Part shown: positions 1 to 9,600 of the stretch, piece by piece
Position numbering within the stretch: position 1 is the first letter of the stretch
Layout of the letters: every line of letters starts with the position of its first letter
From: Paludibaculum sp.
GTDB taxonomy: Bacteria; Acidobacteriota; Terriglobia; Bryobacterales; Bryobacteraceae
DNA length: 47,445 bases
Reading direction: 5' to 3'
Assembly: GCA_029973955.1 (NCBI GenBank)
Contig: JARKQJ010000201.1
Location: 1 to 47,445, forward strand
Notes under the pieces: model-generated
What the model was told of the DNA's origin: nothing
Seen by the model: the letters and a program-made list of their open reading frames with translations, nothing else
Database searches by the model: none
Translations under genes and position numbers: made by a program

Positions 1-102
1 CCTGCGCGCCTCCACCTCAACTGCCACCACATCGCCGACCATTTTCGACATCGAGCACCTCGTGGACACGTGACTCGTGCCCTGCTCCAGAATGCCCGCG
101 AT

Positions 103-300
103 TCACTCGGCAGTAAAGACGGTCAGCACCGGACGCTTACCAACCTGATCGGTTCGGCCAATTTCAACGCCATCGATCCAGAGGCCTGCCTGCGCCATGC
201 GCTGGAGCGCATCGCCGACCATGCTGTCAAAGAAATCGATCGCCTGCTGCCTTGGCGGGTCGTCCTCACTCCAGCAGATGAACCAGCCCCATTGAATTGA
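103..300 (+). pseudogene. C-terminal remnant of an IS66-family transposase
   Basis: The frame read from about 103 to the TGA at 298-300 gives the characteristic IS66 transposase tail: an LIGSANFNAIDPE stretch, then LRHALERIADH, then an ID-LLPW ending. In full-length IS66 TnpC proteins (about 500 aa) this is the last 60-70 residues, after the DDE domain. The same frame is open back to base 1, but the residues before about 103 do not look like IS66. No IS66 accessory genes or clear terminal inverted repeat are visible. It is either a decayed remnant or the end of a copy cut by the window edge. It marks the left flank of the carbohydrate locus. Bases 301-419 hold no recognisable gene and may include the old IS end. 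Confidence 0.7.
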
Positions 301-419
301 CACGCCTCAATCGGACCGTGTCCACGAATCGAATCGTGGGCACGATTCACCCCCATCTCAAGCCCCAGGAGGGACGGCCTTGGGCGAAGGCTCACGCTTG
401 CAGCGCGTTTGCTAATTCT

Positions 420-1766
420 TCACGGCCTGCGAGGCGGAGCCCCACCAGCGCTTGAAGGCTGGAAGACTCGAAGGGCCTCGAACTCATACGAGACGAGTTG
501 GTAGTTGTCCGAATGGCACCGAACCACAACCTGATAGGCAGGGGGGAAACCGGTCTGCCTCAATTCTGCAAAACGCTCTCGAAGCTTCTGCAAGTGTGGG
601 GGTGAGGAAAAGAACTCAGCCGCCGCCTGCGATCCAACGGAGTTCGTCCCCGAGAAAACGACTGTCCGGAACTTCCCTTCGGGCGAGTTCGCACTAGGCA
701 TCACCGTGATCAATCCGTACAACTCCACCATGCCACGCCCAACACTGAACTTCGGCAGGTAGACCTGCTGCTTGGAGTCCTCTCCGTCTCGCGCAACCAC
801 TGCAAAGCTGCGGCTTCCGGCATCGAATCGCAACGTGAACGGAGTCTTTTCCAACAGTGCCGTAATGTTGTTGCTGTACTCCGGGCTGCCGAAGTGAATC
901 ACATTCCTGCGTGGCAAGGCTGCCAGTGGAGCACTTCGCTCCAGCAAGACCTGGTAGCTTGATCGAAACTTCCCAAAAGTGTTTGTGCAAGCCGCCACTC
1001 CGGCGATGACACCCACTTGTGCCGCACCATCGAGCCGGTGCATCGTCAGTTTGCCGGGAGGCGGCGGGCGATAGGTCGACCACACATCCGCGACCGCATC
1101 CGGGATCGGATGGACCTTTACCTCGGGAGCAACGTACTGATCATGGCTGTGCACAACATAGAACGGCGGGGCACCTATACAGATGAGGGTGTTGGCCTCC
1201 GGGCGGGACAGGGGGCCCCATGCCTCGGTCAGAATCGGATTGACTGTTTGTGTTGCCGGCGGCTGGCGGAGGAGCAGCAGGGCTCCAGCACCCAAAGCAA
1301 ATCCTGTCAGAATCGCCGCAGCAACGACCCAGGTGGGCACGCCACGAACCGCAGGTCCTGATACTACAATCGGCGCAGTCCCTATCGCTGCGTGCTGAGG
1401 CGTTTCGGCCGGATGCGGAGCGGAGATGTGAATGAATCGAGGCGCATAGGAGCCCCTCTGGAGTTCTATCCGTACCGGCGCATCCGGCAATTCCCGTTCA
1501 TAGAGATCTCGCAGTTTCTCTCTGAGAGCCTTGGCGCGGGTCCGAACCGCGGAATCTTCTGTTGGCGAAAAGTCTTCGGGTCTTCCCAGTGCTTCAATGC
1601 CCACCAAATGCTCGGAGATCTGATCGCCTTTGCCGGCGATTTCCATTTCGACGATGTAACGCAGGAACTTCTTCAACTGGTCGGCGCGCGCAAAGGTCTC
1701 ACTACCTAGCGCGTCCTCCAGCGCTCGCCGTTTCTGTTTCGCCGTGAGCCCTTCCGTGGGGTTCAT
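420..1766 (-). CDS. membrane-anchored winged-helix-like regulator, acidobacterial type
   Basis: 448 aa from the ATG at 1766, which has a GGGCAGG ribosome site; a TTG 13 codons upstream is less likely. Residues about 10-110 form the winged-helix-like domain common in Acidobacteriota (FLRYIVEMEIAGKGDQI, then GIEALGR, then SAVRTRAKALREKLRDLY, then VRIELQRGSYAPRF), which in other proteins precedes a membrane segment or TPRs. One transmembrane helix lies near residues 145-167 (WVVAAAILTGFALGAGALLL). About 280 residues follow that I do not recognise and that should be periplasmic. The layout resembles ToxR/CadC-like one-component regulators: DNA-binding end inside, sensor outside. The gene is divergent from the TonB receptor at 1906, so it is a good candidate for controlling that locus. 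DNA binding is inferred, not shown. Confidence 0.7.
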   Translation of the reverse strand: MNPTEGLTAKQKRRALEDALGSETFARADQLKKFLRYIVEMEIAGKGDQISEHLVGIEALGRPEDFSPTEDSAVRTRAKALREKLRDLYERELPDAPVRIELQRGSYAPRFIHISAPHPAETPQHAAIGTAPIVVSGPAVRGVPTWVVAAAILTGFALGAGALLLLRQPPATQTVNPILTEAWGPLSRPEANTLICIGAPPFYVVHSHDQYVAPEVKVHPIPDAVADVWSTYRPPPPGKLTMHRLDGAAQVGVIAGVAACTNTFGKFRSSYQVLLERSAPLAALPRRNVIHFGSPEYSNNITALLEKTPFTLRFDAGSRSFAVVARDGEDSKQQVYLPKFSVGRGMVELYGLITVMPSANSPEGKFRTVVFSGTNSVGSQAAAEFFSSPPHLQKLRERFAELRQTGFPPAYQVVVRCHSDNYQLVSYEFEALRVFQPSSAGGAPPRRP

Positions 1767-1905
1767 AACCTGCCCTATCTTACTGATAGAGAAGCACCGG
1801 AGCAAGTGAGCCTTGTTACGAAACAGTATCTGACTTGTCCGGCGTCGATAGTCCGGTTAACGTTTACTCGACTGAGTCAAAGCTACATACTTCAGGGAGC
1901 TCAAT
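1767..1905. promoter_or_regulatory. divergent intergenic region between regulator and TonB receptor genes
   Basis: This 139-bp gap should hold promoters for both divergent genes. GTCCGG occurs twice in the same orientation (1837-1842 and 1851-1856), 14 bp start to start, which could be an operator but is short enough to be chance. The receptor start at 1906 has a clear AGGGAG ribosome site. I cannot assign -35/-10 boxes with confidence. Confidence 0.35.
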
Positions 1906-4900
1906 ATGAAGCGTTACCTCTGCCGATCCTTGCTGGCCCTCGCGACAATGGCACTCTCAGCCTCCGCTCAACAAGGACGCGGAACCATCCTGGGCACCGT
2001 GACCGATCCGGCGGGAGCTGCCGTACCCGGCGCCGTCGTGGTCGTGAACAACATAGGAACCAACATTTCATTCCGGACTGAGACCAGCTCGGAAGGCTAC
2101 TACTCGACCCCGGGACTCGTCGTGGGTCAGTACGCCGTTTCGGTGGAAGGAAAGGGATTCAAGAAAGCGATTAGAACGGGGATCACCTTGGAAGTCGACC
2201 AACGGGCGGTAGTGAATGTCGTTTTGGAGCTTGGCAGCTTGGCAGAGAGCATTGAGGTCACGGGAGCGCCGCCATTGGTGGATACCACATCAGCCACGAT
2301 GGGGAATGTGGTCGAGAACAGGCGCGTGCAGGATCTTCCCCTCAACGGGCGCAATGTTTTCAACCTTGTACTGCTCACTCCGAACGTACGCAACAATTCC
2401 AACGCTACGGGGCCAGGCATCGCGGAACGAGGTTCGGGCGTAGCCAACATCAGCATCAACGGGGGGCAGGGCGGATACAACGCATTCTCGATTGATGGTG
2501 CGAATGCGCAGAACACTGTCCTGAATGAGGCGAACGTGAATCCGGCGCCGGATTCAATCCAGGAGTTCAAAGTGCAGAGCGTGGCGAGTTCTGCGGAATA
2601 CGGATTCACGCTGGGCGGCACAGTAAACGTGGCCACCAAATCGGGCACCAACGAATTTCACGGCAGCCTGTACGAGTACCTGCGCAACGACTTCTTCGAT
2701 GCCCGCAATGCGTTCAGCAAAACCAAGAGTCCGTTGCGGTACAACCAGTACGGCGGAGCAGTCGGCGGACCGGTATGGATTCCCAAGATCTACGACGGGC
2801 GCAATCGGACCTTCTTCTTCTACAACTTTGAAGGCTACCGCCGAAGGGCTTGGGGTGACAGCTATGCCACGGTGCCGCCCATGGATCAGCGCGGCGGGGA
2901 TTTCTCCAACCTCCGGGACGCAAGGGGAACGCTCATCCCCATCTACGACCCCGCCACCACCCTGACAAACCCCAGCGGCTCAGGGTTCGTCCGACAAGCG
3001 TTTCCAGGCAACATCGTTCCCAAGAACCGCTTCGATACCGTTGGTCCGAAGTTTCTGGATTTCGTCGCGGCTCCAAATGCTGTGCCAACGAACATCTATC
3101 AGAACACCAATAATCTCTTCTACCGAAGCGGGGCTGGCACAGACAGTGACCAGAACGCGATTCGAGTCGACCAGAAGATCACGGACCGGAATACCATGTA
3201 CTTCCGTTACATGGATTTCTGGCACCGCCCAATGCCCACCACGGGAGGAGTCACACCGTGGGAGATCAGCGGCCGAGATGACCGTTACAAGACTCGAAAT
3301 GCCGTTCTGTCGGACACACACACCTTCGGCCCGCGCGTCGTCAATGACTTCAGAGTGGGGCTCGCGCGGCAGTATTTCACCTACGGCAGTCCCACAGTCG
3401 GTCAGGGGTGGCCTAAGAAACTCGGTTTGCCGGATGGCTTCGCCGACGTGATGCCGATCGTCAGCTTCGGTCTCACAGTGGGGCCAGGCTTCATCGGCAA
3501 TATCCGTGCCGGCACAGGCTGGCAGTTCTTCGACAGCGTCAGCATGATCATGGGAAAGCACAGCCTGAAAGCGGGAACGGAAGTACGGCTGAACTCGGGT
3601 GTTGCTGGCGTGATGGCCCCGGCAAACGCCGGAACCTGGAATTTTCCGGGCGGATTGACATCGAACCCACAGGCCGCGACAGGCACAGGATCTGGCTTGG
3701 CGCAGCTTCTTCTGGGAGCCGTCTCAAACGGCAGCGTCACGTCTCAGGGCGGCACGACCACAAACAACTACTCCGCCAGCTTCTATTTGCAGGACGACTG
3801 GCGTGCAACCCGCCGGCTGAACCTCAATCTTGGCCTCCGGTACGACTACCAGCAGAGCCCCTATGAGAAGCACAACCGGATGAGCAACTTCAATATCTAC
3901 GAGATGAACCCGGAGACGAAGTTGCCCGGGCTGGTTCAATACGCCGACCTGACTCCCTTCTCTCCAGTATTGGGAGGGAAGCCGAACCTCAGCCCGCGAG
4001 TGGGTTTCGCCTATGACCTGAGCGGCAACGGGAGAACTGCATTGCGCGGCGCCTACAGTGTCTTCTTCGCCACCGTGCACAACATCACGTACAGCAGCAG
4101 CGGCTACGGCACATACAATACGCAGTACAACCCTCCTAACAACAACAGCAACTATGCGGCTTTTCAGTTCAGCCAAGGATTGCCTTCCCCCTGGCTCGAA
4201 CCGCTGGGCAACAAGTTGGGTCCAAGCGCCAACATGTCCGGCGGCGTCACGTGGGTTCAGGCAAACCAGCAGACGCCGATGTCCCAACAGTGGAACCTCT
4301 CTCTCCAGCATCAGTTCAAGAACGGGTGGATGTTGGAGGGCGCCTACACAGGCAACAAGGGGACGCACCTGGAGGCGCGCTCCTACGACTACAACCAGTT
4401 GGATGACAAGTATTATCCGCAGTATCAACTGGCTCTGCAGGACCAGTTGCCCAATCCCTATCGAGGGATCATCCCCGGCACACTGGGCGGGGCCACTATC
4501 GCCCGGTCCCAACTGCTCAGACCGATCCCCTACGTTGCGGGTATTTCCGTCGGCTCTCCCAGCAATTTCTTCGGAAACTCAACATATCACGCGATGATCC
4601 TGACCGCAGAGAAGCGAATGTCCGGCGGCCTGGCGATCCTCACGTCGTACACCTTCAGCAAGGCGATCAGTGACAGTCTGTACAGCAACATCGATTTTGG
4701 GAGCGAACAGGGCAATTCGGATGGCTACCAGACAGGCAAGTACGACCGGCGGCGCGAGCGGTCACTGGACGCTCTGGATGTGCGTCACCGGTTGGTGGTC
4801 AGCCTCGTCTACGAACTTCCATTCGGTCCGAAACGACACTGGTCATCCAGCAATTCCTTCGTGAATGGAGTGATCGGCGGGTGGCAGGTGAATGCCATCA

Positions 4901-5328
4901 CGACAAACATGTCGGGGCTTCCGCTTGTCGTTCGCGGCGCCAACAATTTCCGTGCCAATCGTCCGAACTCTACTGGGATCAGCGCAAACCTGGAGAACCA
5001 TACGGCCGACCTCTGGCTCAACCCTGCGGCTTTCATCAATCCGCCGAATTGGCTGCTCGGCAACCTGGGCCGGACACTGCCAGACGCCCGCAGACCCGGC
5101 GTGGTGAACGTTGACCTCTCCCTGATCAAAGACACGCGCATCACGGAGCGACTGCGCCTCCAATTCCGGGCTGAGACCTTCAACACCTGGAACCACGTGA
5201 ATCTCGGCGCCCCAAACACGACATTCACGGCGGGCGCGGACGGCACCAACGTCAACGCCAATTTCGGCAAGATCCTGTCAGCGCGCAGCGCCAGGAACGG
5301 CCAACTCGCGCTGAAGCTCATCTTCTAA
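1906..5328 (+). CDS. Oar-like TonB-dependent receptor with carboxypeptidase-regulatory-like domain
   Basis: 1140 aa outer-membrane transporter. A signal peptide (about residues 1-21, ending ALSASA-QQ) is followed by a carboxypeptidase-regulatory-like Ig fold (about 25-110: GTILGTVTDPAGAAVPGAVV ... YAVSVEGKGFKK), a plug domain (about 115-240, with DLPLNGRNVFNLVLLTPNV) and a long beta-barrel. The barrel ends in LALKLIF, with the terminal Phe typical of barrel assembly. Such CarboxypepD_reg/TonB receptors are greatly expanded in Acidobacteriota and often sit beside glycan-degrading genes. Here it leads the CAZyme locus and is followed after 74 bp by an MFS transporter. Glycan-oligomer import across the outer membrane is the likely role. 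There is no SusD partner. The substrate is inferred only from the neighbours. Confidence 0.88.
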   Translation: MKRYLCRSLLALATMALSASAQQGRGTILGTVTDPAGAAVPGAVVVVNNIGTNISFRTETSSEGYYSTPGLVVGQYAVSVEGKGFKKAIRTGITLEVDQRAVVNVVLELGSLAESIEVTGAPPLVDTTSATMGNVVENRRVQDLPLNGRNVFNLVLLTPNVRNNSNATGPGIAERGSGVANISINGGQGGYNAFSIDGANAQNTVLNEANVNPAPDSIQEFKVQSVASSAEYGFTLGGTVNVATKSGTNEFHGSLYEYLRNDFFDARNAFSKTKSPLRYNQYGGAVGGPVWIPKIYDGRNRTFFFYNFEGYRRRAWGDSYATVPPMDQRGGDFSNLRDARGTLIPIYDPATTLTNPSGSGFVRQAFPGNIVPKNRFDTVGPKFLDFVAAPNAVPTNIYQNTNNLFYRSGAGTDSDQNAIRVDQKITDRNTMYFRYMDFWHRPMPTTGGVTPWEISGRDDRYKTRNAVLSDTHTFGPRVVNDFRVGLARQYFTYGSPTVGQGWPKKLGLPDGFADVMPIVSFGLTVGPGFIGNIRAGTGWQFFDSVSMIMGKHSLKAGTEVRLNSGVAGVMAPANAGTWNFPGGLTSNPQAATGTGSGLAQLLLGAVSNGSVTSQGGTTTNNYSASFYLQDDWRATRRLNLNLGLRYDYQQSPYEKHNRMSNFNIYEMNPETKLPGLVQYADLTPFSPVLGGKPNLSPRVGFAYDLSGNGRTALRGAYSVFFATVHNITYSSSGYGTYNTQYNPPNNNSNYAAFQFSQGLPSPWLEPLGNKLGPSANMSGGVTWVQANQQTPMSQQWNLSLQHQFKNGWMLEGAYTGNKGTHLEARSYDYNQLDDKYYPQYQLALQDQLPNPYRGIIPGTLGGATIARSQLLRPIPYVAGISVGSPSNFFGNSTYHAMILTAEKRMSGGLAILTSYTFSKAISDSLYSNIDFGSEQGNSDGYQTGKYDRRRERSLDALDVRHRLVVSLVYELPFGPKRHWSSSNSFVNGVIGGWQVNAITTNMSGLPLVVRGANNFRANRPNSTGISANLENHTADLWLNPAAFINPPNWLLGNLGRTLPDARRPGVVNVDLSLIKDTRITERLRLQFRAETFNTWNHVNLGAPNTTFTAGADGTNVNANFGKILSARSARNGQLALKLIF

Positions 5329-5339
5329 CCCGTCTGCAC

Positions 5340-5371
5340 GCGCCCGGTGGCTCCGACGGGCTGCCGGGCGC
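5340..5371 (+). promoter_or_regulatory. intercistronic hairpin between receptor and MFS genes
   Basis: Perfect 8-bp inverted repeat, GCGCCCGG at 5340-5347 and CCGGGCGC at 5364-5371, with a 16-nt loop, starting 11 bp after the receptor stop. There is no following T-run, so it is not a standard intrinsic terminator. It could be an RNA-processing or 3'-end stabilising hairpin that sets receptor and transporter levels apart. Confidence 0.35.
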
Positions 5372-5402
5372 ACCACTCCGACTCACTCGCAAGGGGATTC
5401 CT

Positions 5403-6653
5403 ATGCCGTCCGCACCAACCGAAGTCCGGTTGCCGCCTCTCCAGCGGCCCGCACGGCCCAGGTTCCGCTGGTGGATTGCCGGACTGCTCTTCCTTTCTAC
5501 GGTCATCAATTACATGGATCGCCAGAACCTCTCAATTCTGGCCCGAACTATCCAGAACGACCTGCGGATCACGGACATCGAGTACAGCTACGTCGTGCAG
5601 GCGTTCCTGCTGGCCTACACCATTAGCTATGCCGTGGCCGGACGCATCACTGACAGGCTGGGTGCCAAAGCCAGCATGGCCCTCTTTGTCATTTGGTGGT
5701 CCCTGGCGGACATAGCCACGTCCCTCAGCCGTGGTCTCTTTTCCCTGGGCTTCTTCCGCTTTCTTCTGGGCATCGGTGAGCCGGGCAACTACACGGCCGC
5801 CCCCAAGGCGGTTTCCGAGTGGTTCCCGGCCAAGGAGCGTGCCCTGGTCATCGGCATCTACACAGCAGGAGCGACGCTTGGCGCGACGATAGCGCCCCCA
5901 TTGGTGGCGGCGCTCGCCTCGCAATTCGGATGGCGCGCCGTCTTCGTCTGCACAGGCAGCCTGGGTCTCATCTGGGTCATCCCATGGCTCCTGATCTACC
6001 GACGTCCGTCCGCCTCAGACGGCATCGAGGCAGCCATCGATTGCGTGCCGGGCAATCCCTGGAAGGAAGCACTCCGCCGCAGGGAGACATGGCTGCTCAC
6101 CGTGGGACGCCTTCTCACCGATCCGGTCTGGTATTTCTACCTTTTCTGGTTCCCCAAGTACCTGACCGATTCGCGGCATCTGACCCTTGTCGAGGTCGGA
6201 AGGGTCGCCTGGATCGTCTACCTCGCGGCCGATATCGGCTGCCTCTTCAGCGGATATCTATCGGGTCGATTCATACAGCGCGGCAGCCGACCTGTGGACA
6301 GCCGAATCCGTGTGATGTCGCTGGCCGCCATACTGCTGCCCCTCAGTCCTCTGGTCGCCACCGCACCGACTCCTCTGTTGGCGGTTCTGCTGGCCTCGAC
6401 TGCCGCCTTCGCTCACCTCTGCTGGCAGGTGTCGCTCAGCGCAGCCATTGTCGACCTCTTTCCCCGGCATCTGGTTGGAACCGTCTTCGGCCTGGTTGCC
6501 GCGGGCAGCGGCCTCGGCGGCATGATCTCTACGAATCTGGTAGGCCGACTGGTGAGCAGTTATAGCTACACGCCCGTGTTCGTGGCCATGGGCCTGCTCC
6601 ACCCTATCGCCTTCCTCCTGATCCGCACCCTGCGTGGCAAGGAGGTCCAATGA
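5403..6653 (+). CDS. MFS transporter, anion:cation symporter (ExuT-like) family
   Basis: 416 aa inner-membrane carrier. The N-terminal half shows ACS-family signatures: MDRQNLSILARTI in TM1, then GRITDRLGAKASM in the first cytoplasmic loop, then FRFLLGIGEPGNYTAAPKAV. About 12 hydrophobic segments can be traced. Family members take up hexuronates, galactonate, glucarate and related sugar acids by proton symport. An AGGGG ribosome site lies about 10 bp before the ATG. The stop overlaps the next start (ATGA at 6650-6653), so it is translationally coupled to the GH98-like gene. Import of a sugar acid or monosaccharide released by the locus is the likely role; the exact substrate cannot be read from sequence. 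Confidence 0.85.
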   Translation: MPSAPTEVRLPPLQRPARPRFRWWIAGLLFLSTVINYMDRQNLSILARTIQNDLRITDIEYSYVVQAFLLAYTISYAVAGRITDRLGAKASMALFVIWWSLADIATSLSRGLFSLGFFRFLLGIGEPGNYTAAPKAVSEWFPAKERALVIGIYTAGATLGATIAPPLVAALASQFGWRAVFVCTGSLGLIWVIPWLLIYRRPSASDGIEAAIDCVPGNPWKEALRRRETWLLTVGRLLTDPVWYFYLFWFPKYLTDSRHLTLVEVGRVAWIVYLAADIGCLFSGYLSGRFIQRGSRPVDSRIRVMSLAAILLPLSPLVATAPTPLLAVLLASTAAFAHLCWQVSLSAAIVDLFPRHLVGTVFGLVAAGSGLGGMISTNLVGRLVSSYSYTPVFVAMGLLHPIAFLLIRTLRGKEVQ

Positions 6654-9600
6654 AACTCGCGGCCATCCTCGTAACGATTGCATGGACTGCCGTTTCCGCC
6701 GCACCCCCACGCCTGGCGGTAGTGAACCATTCTCCGTACCAGGTGCCGGCCACGGTTGTCACCGTGGATGCCGCCGGGCTCTACTCCGACCTCGGGCTTG
6801 CAGCAGGCACACCTCTACACGCCTGGCGGCACCCGGGCGGCTCTCCCGTGCCGGTCCAGCCCGGCACTCGCAATGGCAGGTCCGTGTTGCGCTTCTATCT
6901 CTCATTGCGCCCAGCGGAGAGAGTCGAACTGGACCTCCGACGGGCGGCATCCTGGCCGACAGCCAGTTCTCTCGCAACTGTCGCCTGGGATCGCGGCCGG
7001 CACACAGGCAGCATTGGCAATGGGGTTGTCGCAATGCGAGTACGGGACAACCAGTGGGACCTGCTCTTCGACGGTCCGGGCTCCGCCGCCATCGCCGCGG
7101 AGAAGGACCGCGTGTTGCTCGTGGGCGGCGGCTATTACGGTTGGGTGGACAACCAGCGGCGCGGTCGCATTAGCGATACACGCGCCTTCGACCCCGCCAA
7201 AGACGGCTCCCGCAACCCTGGCCCTGAAGGCGCCGGAATGATCAGCACGCGCGACGCATCCATCCTGTCTTCTGACGCCGGGGTCACGGACAAAGGTGAT
7301 GTGGTGCTGCGCATCGTGAAATCCTTCCAGGGCTTTGCGCGCGGCATCACGTGGACTGAAACCTACACGCTGCCCGCCGGCCTGCCGTTGCTGAAGTACG
7401 AAACCCACTTTGAAAACGCGGGCGACGATCCCGGCTGGGTCTCCTACGTGGGGCGCGGCGGATGGATGTATGCCCGCTACGGGCCGGGACTGCTGCGCGA
7501 GCCGCGCCTGATCTCTGACGCCAAAGGCACCGAGAAGATCCTGGGCGCCGACTCCGTGCGTATCGCCTGGGTGCCGGACCATGCCTGGTCGGGGCTGGAA
7601 TCCGACAGCGGCATGAACGTGGCCATTTCTACCCTCCGCAACATCCCTTCGAGGCTCATGCAGGGCTCTATGGTGTGGCAGTTCGCCGCCAACTCGTTCC
7701 AGCTTCCGCTAGTGGAGCACTCCCAGGGGCAATACCCGTGGATCGTGAAGAAGGGGGAGCCGGCCGAATCAGGCATCGCCTTTCTTGCCTCGGCAGGCGG
7801 CCTCCCGGTGGCGCAGGACGGCAGGGCACTGCTGCTCGCGCTCGACGGCGGCACAGATGTAGAGCCTTCCACTCCGTACTCAGTCCTGCTTGGCGGCCAG
7901 GTTCTCCAGGCGGCGACTGTTTCGGCTGGCGGCGCAGTACTGCAGCAGGACAGCCTGCCTGGAGCTCTGGCCGCCGACTTCAGCAAGGCCTACGATCTGC
8001 ATGTTTCGTCCAGTTCCCCCGTGCAGTTGTCCGCGGAACTCCTGGACGGCTCCGGCACGGTTCGCTTGGGACGAATCGTAGGAACCCGCACCATCGACAT
8101 GAACTCCGCCACCGGTTGGACCGGACCCAGGCGATTCGTCCTCAAGGCGGACAAAGCTGGCATCATCCGCGCCGCGTTGCGCCGCCACCCGTTCGCCAGC
8201 CCCGAGATCCTCTCGCCTGCCGGCGGTGCTTCCATCACCGACATCGCCGCTTACTTCAAATGGAAGCCCGTTGCGGACGGCCGAAGCTACGAACTGCAAC
8301 TCTCTCAGGACGCCGCATTTCAGAACGCGCTCACCGCGGAGGTCAAGGGCGAGACCCACTATCTGCCCGAACAGCTTCCGGCACCCGGCCGCTGGTACTG
8401 GCGCCTCCGCGCCAAATCGCCCGCCGCCGTGGGTGAATGGTCCGCTGTCCGTGAATTCACCGTGAACGCACAGCACGGCAAGGCGCCCATCCTGCGTCCG
8501 GTCTCCACGGACCGCCCGCTGTTTACCATCGAAGCCGGAGACCGCTCCGATTTCCGAAAGCTCGCCAAAGCCATTCCCGCGGACCTGCGCGAAAATTTCG
8601 CGGTGGTCATCGGCGACAAGGTGGATTTGCCCCGCATCCTGGAGCCTGCGCGCGAGCTGGGCATCCAGGTGATGCTCCGCACCCACCATCCTTCCCCCGT
8701 GGATGGCTGGACCCCGCTGGCCGAGGTCGAAAACGTCTTCCAGCAGTTTCCCAACGTGATCGGCATCCAGGGCGGCGAAGCCCTCGGCTCCTGGTACGGC
8801 GGCAAGGATCCCGCGCAGTATATTCAGCGCCTCGTCGCGCTGGCCATCAAATACGGCCGCATCGTGCATGAAGGCGATGGCTGCTACGACGAGAACAAGT
8901 GGAAAGAACTCTACGACGACCCGGCGGCCGGAGCCATGGTACGCACCAACCCCTCGTCGATCGTCTTTTCCCAGAAGAACAACATCTTCAACAAACAGCT
9001 GATGACCCAGAGCGCCGTGCTCGGCCAGTATCTGGCCGGCACCATCGGCAACTCAGGCGCCTGGGAAGACGGCGGCTGGTATTGGGCCCAGGTCGGCTTC
9101 CGTAAGCTTGGTGAATCCTTCGGCGCCCGCAGCGGCCGCCTCCACGACATGCCGCCCATTTTCTGGGACCTCACCTTCCTGATGGGCCTGGCCCGCGGCG
9201 CCACCGTCTTCAGCATGGATGGCCAGGGCGGCGTCTTCATGCGAGGACTCTACGATGCCAGCAGGCCCGAGCACCGCACCCAGGTGCTGTGGAGCGGCGA
9301 AGGCCAGCAGACAGAGGCCTTCCAGCGTTACGTGCTACCGTTCCTCCGCGCCGTCGTCCGTCACCGCCTGATCCCCAGCCGCGAAGACGTGCTGGCCGAC
9401 ATCCGGATTGCCGTTACGCTGGACGGCGCCGAGCAGGTCACCAACGTCCGGGACGATCGCTACCGCGAATTCTGGGCCCTCTATGCCGGCACCTACGGCT
9501 TCCGCGCCCACGGCGCCGCGCGCGGCGAGGTGATCGAGTACTTCCCCAACACCGGCCGTTATCGCTTCATCCCCATCCTGCCGCCCGGCGCCAACCTGGG

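Noticed and set aside
1..73. Separate gene ending at the TGA at 71-73 in frame 2
   Set aside because: Only 23 codons are visible and nothing in them is recognisable.
1837..1856. GTCCGG direct repeat as an operator
   Set aside because: Six bases twice in 20 bp is too weak to list as a site; it is only mentioned in the intergenic entry.
5340..5371. Intrinsic terminator after the TonB receptor gene
   Set aside because: The stem is good but there is no T-run, and the following MFS gene seems part of the same unit.
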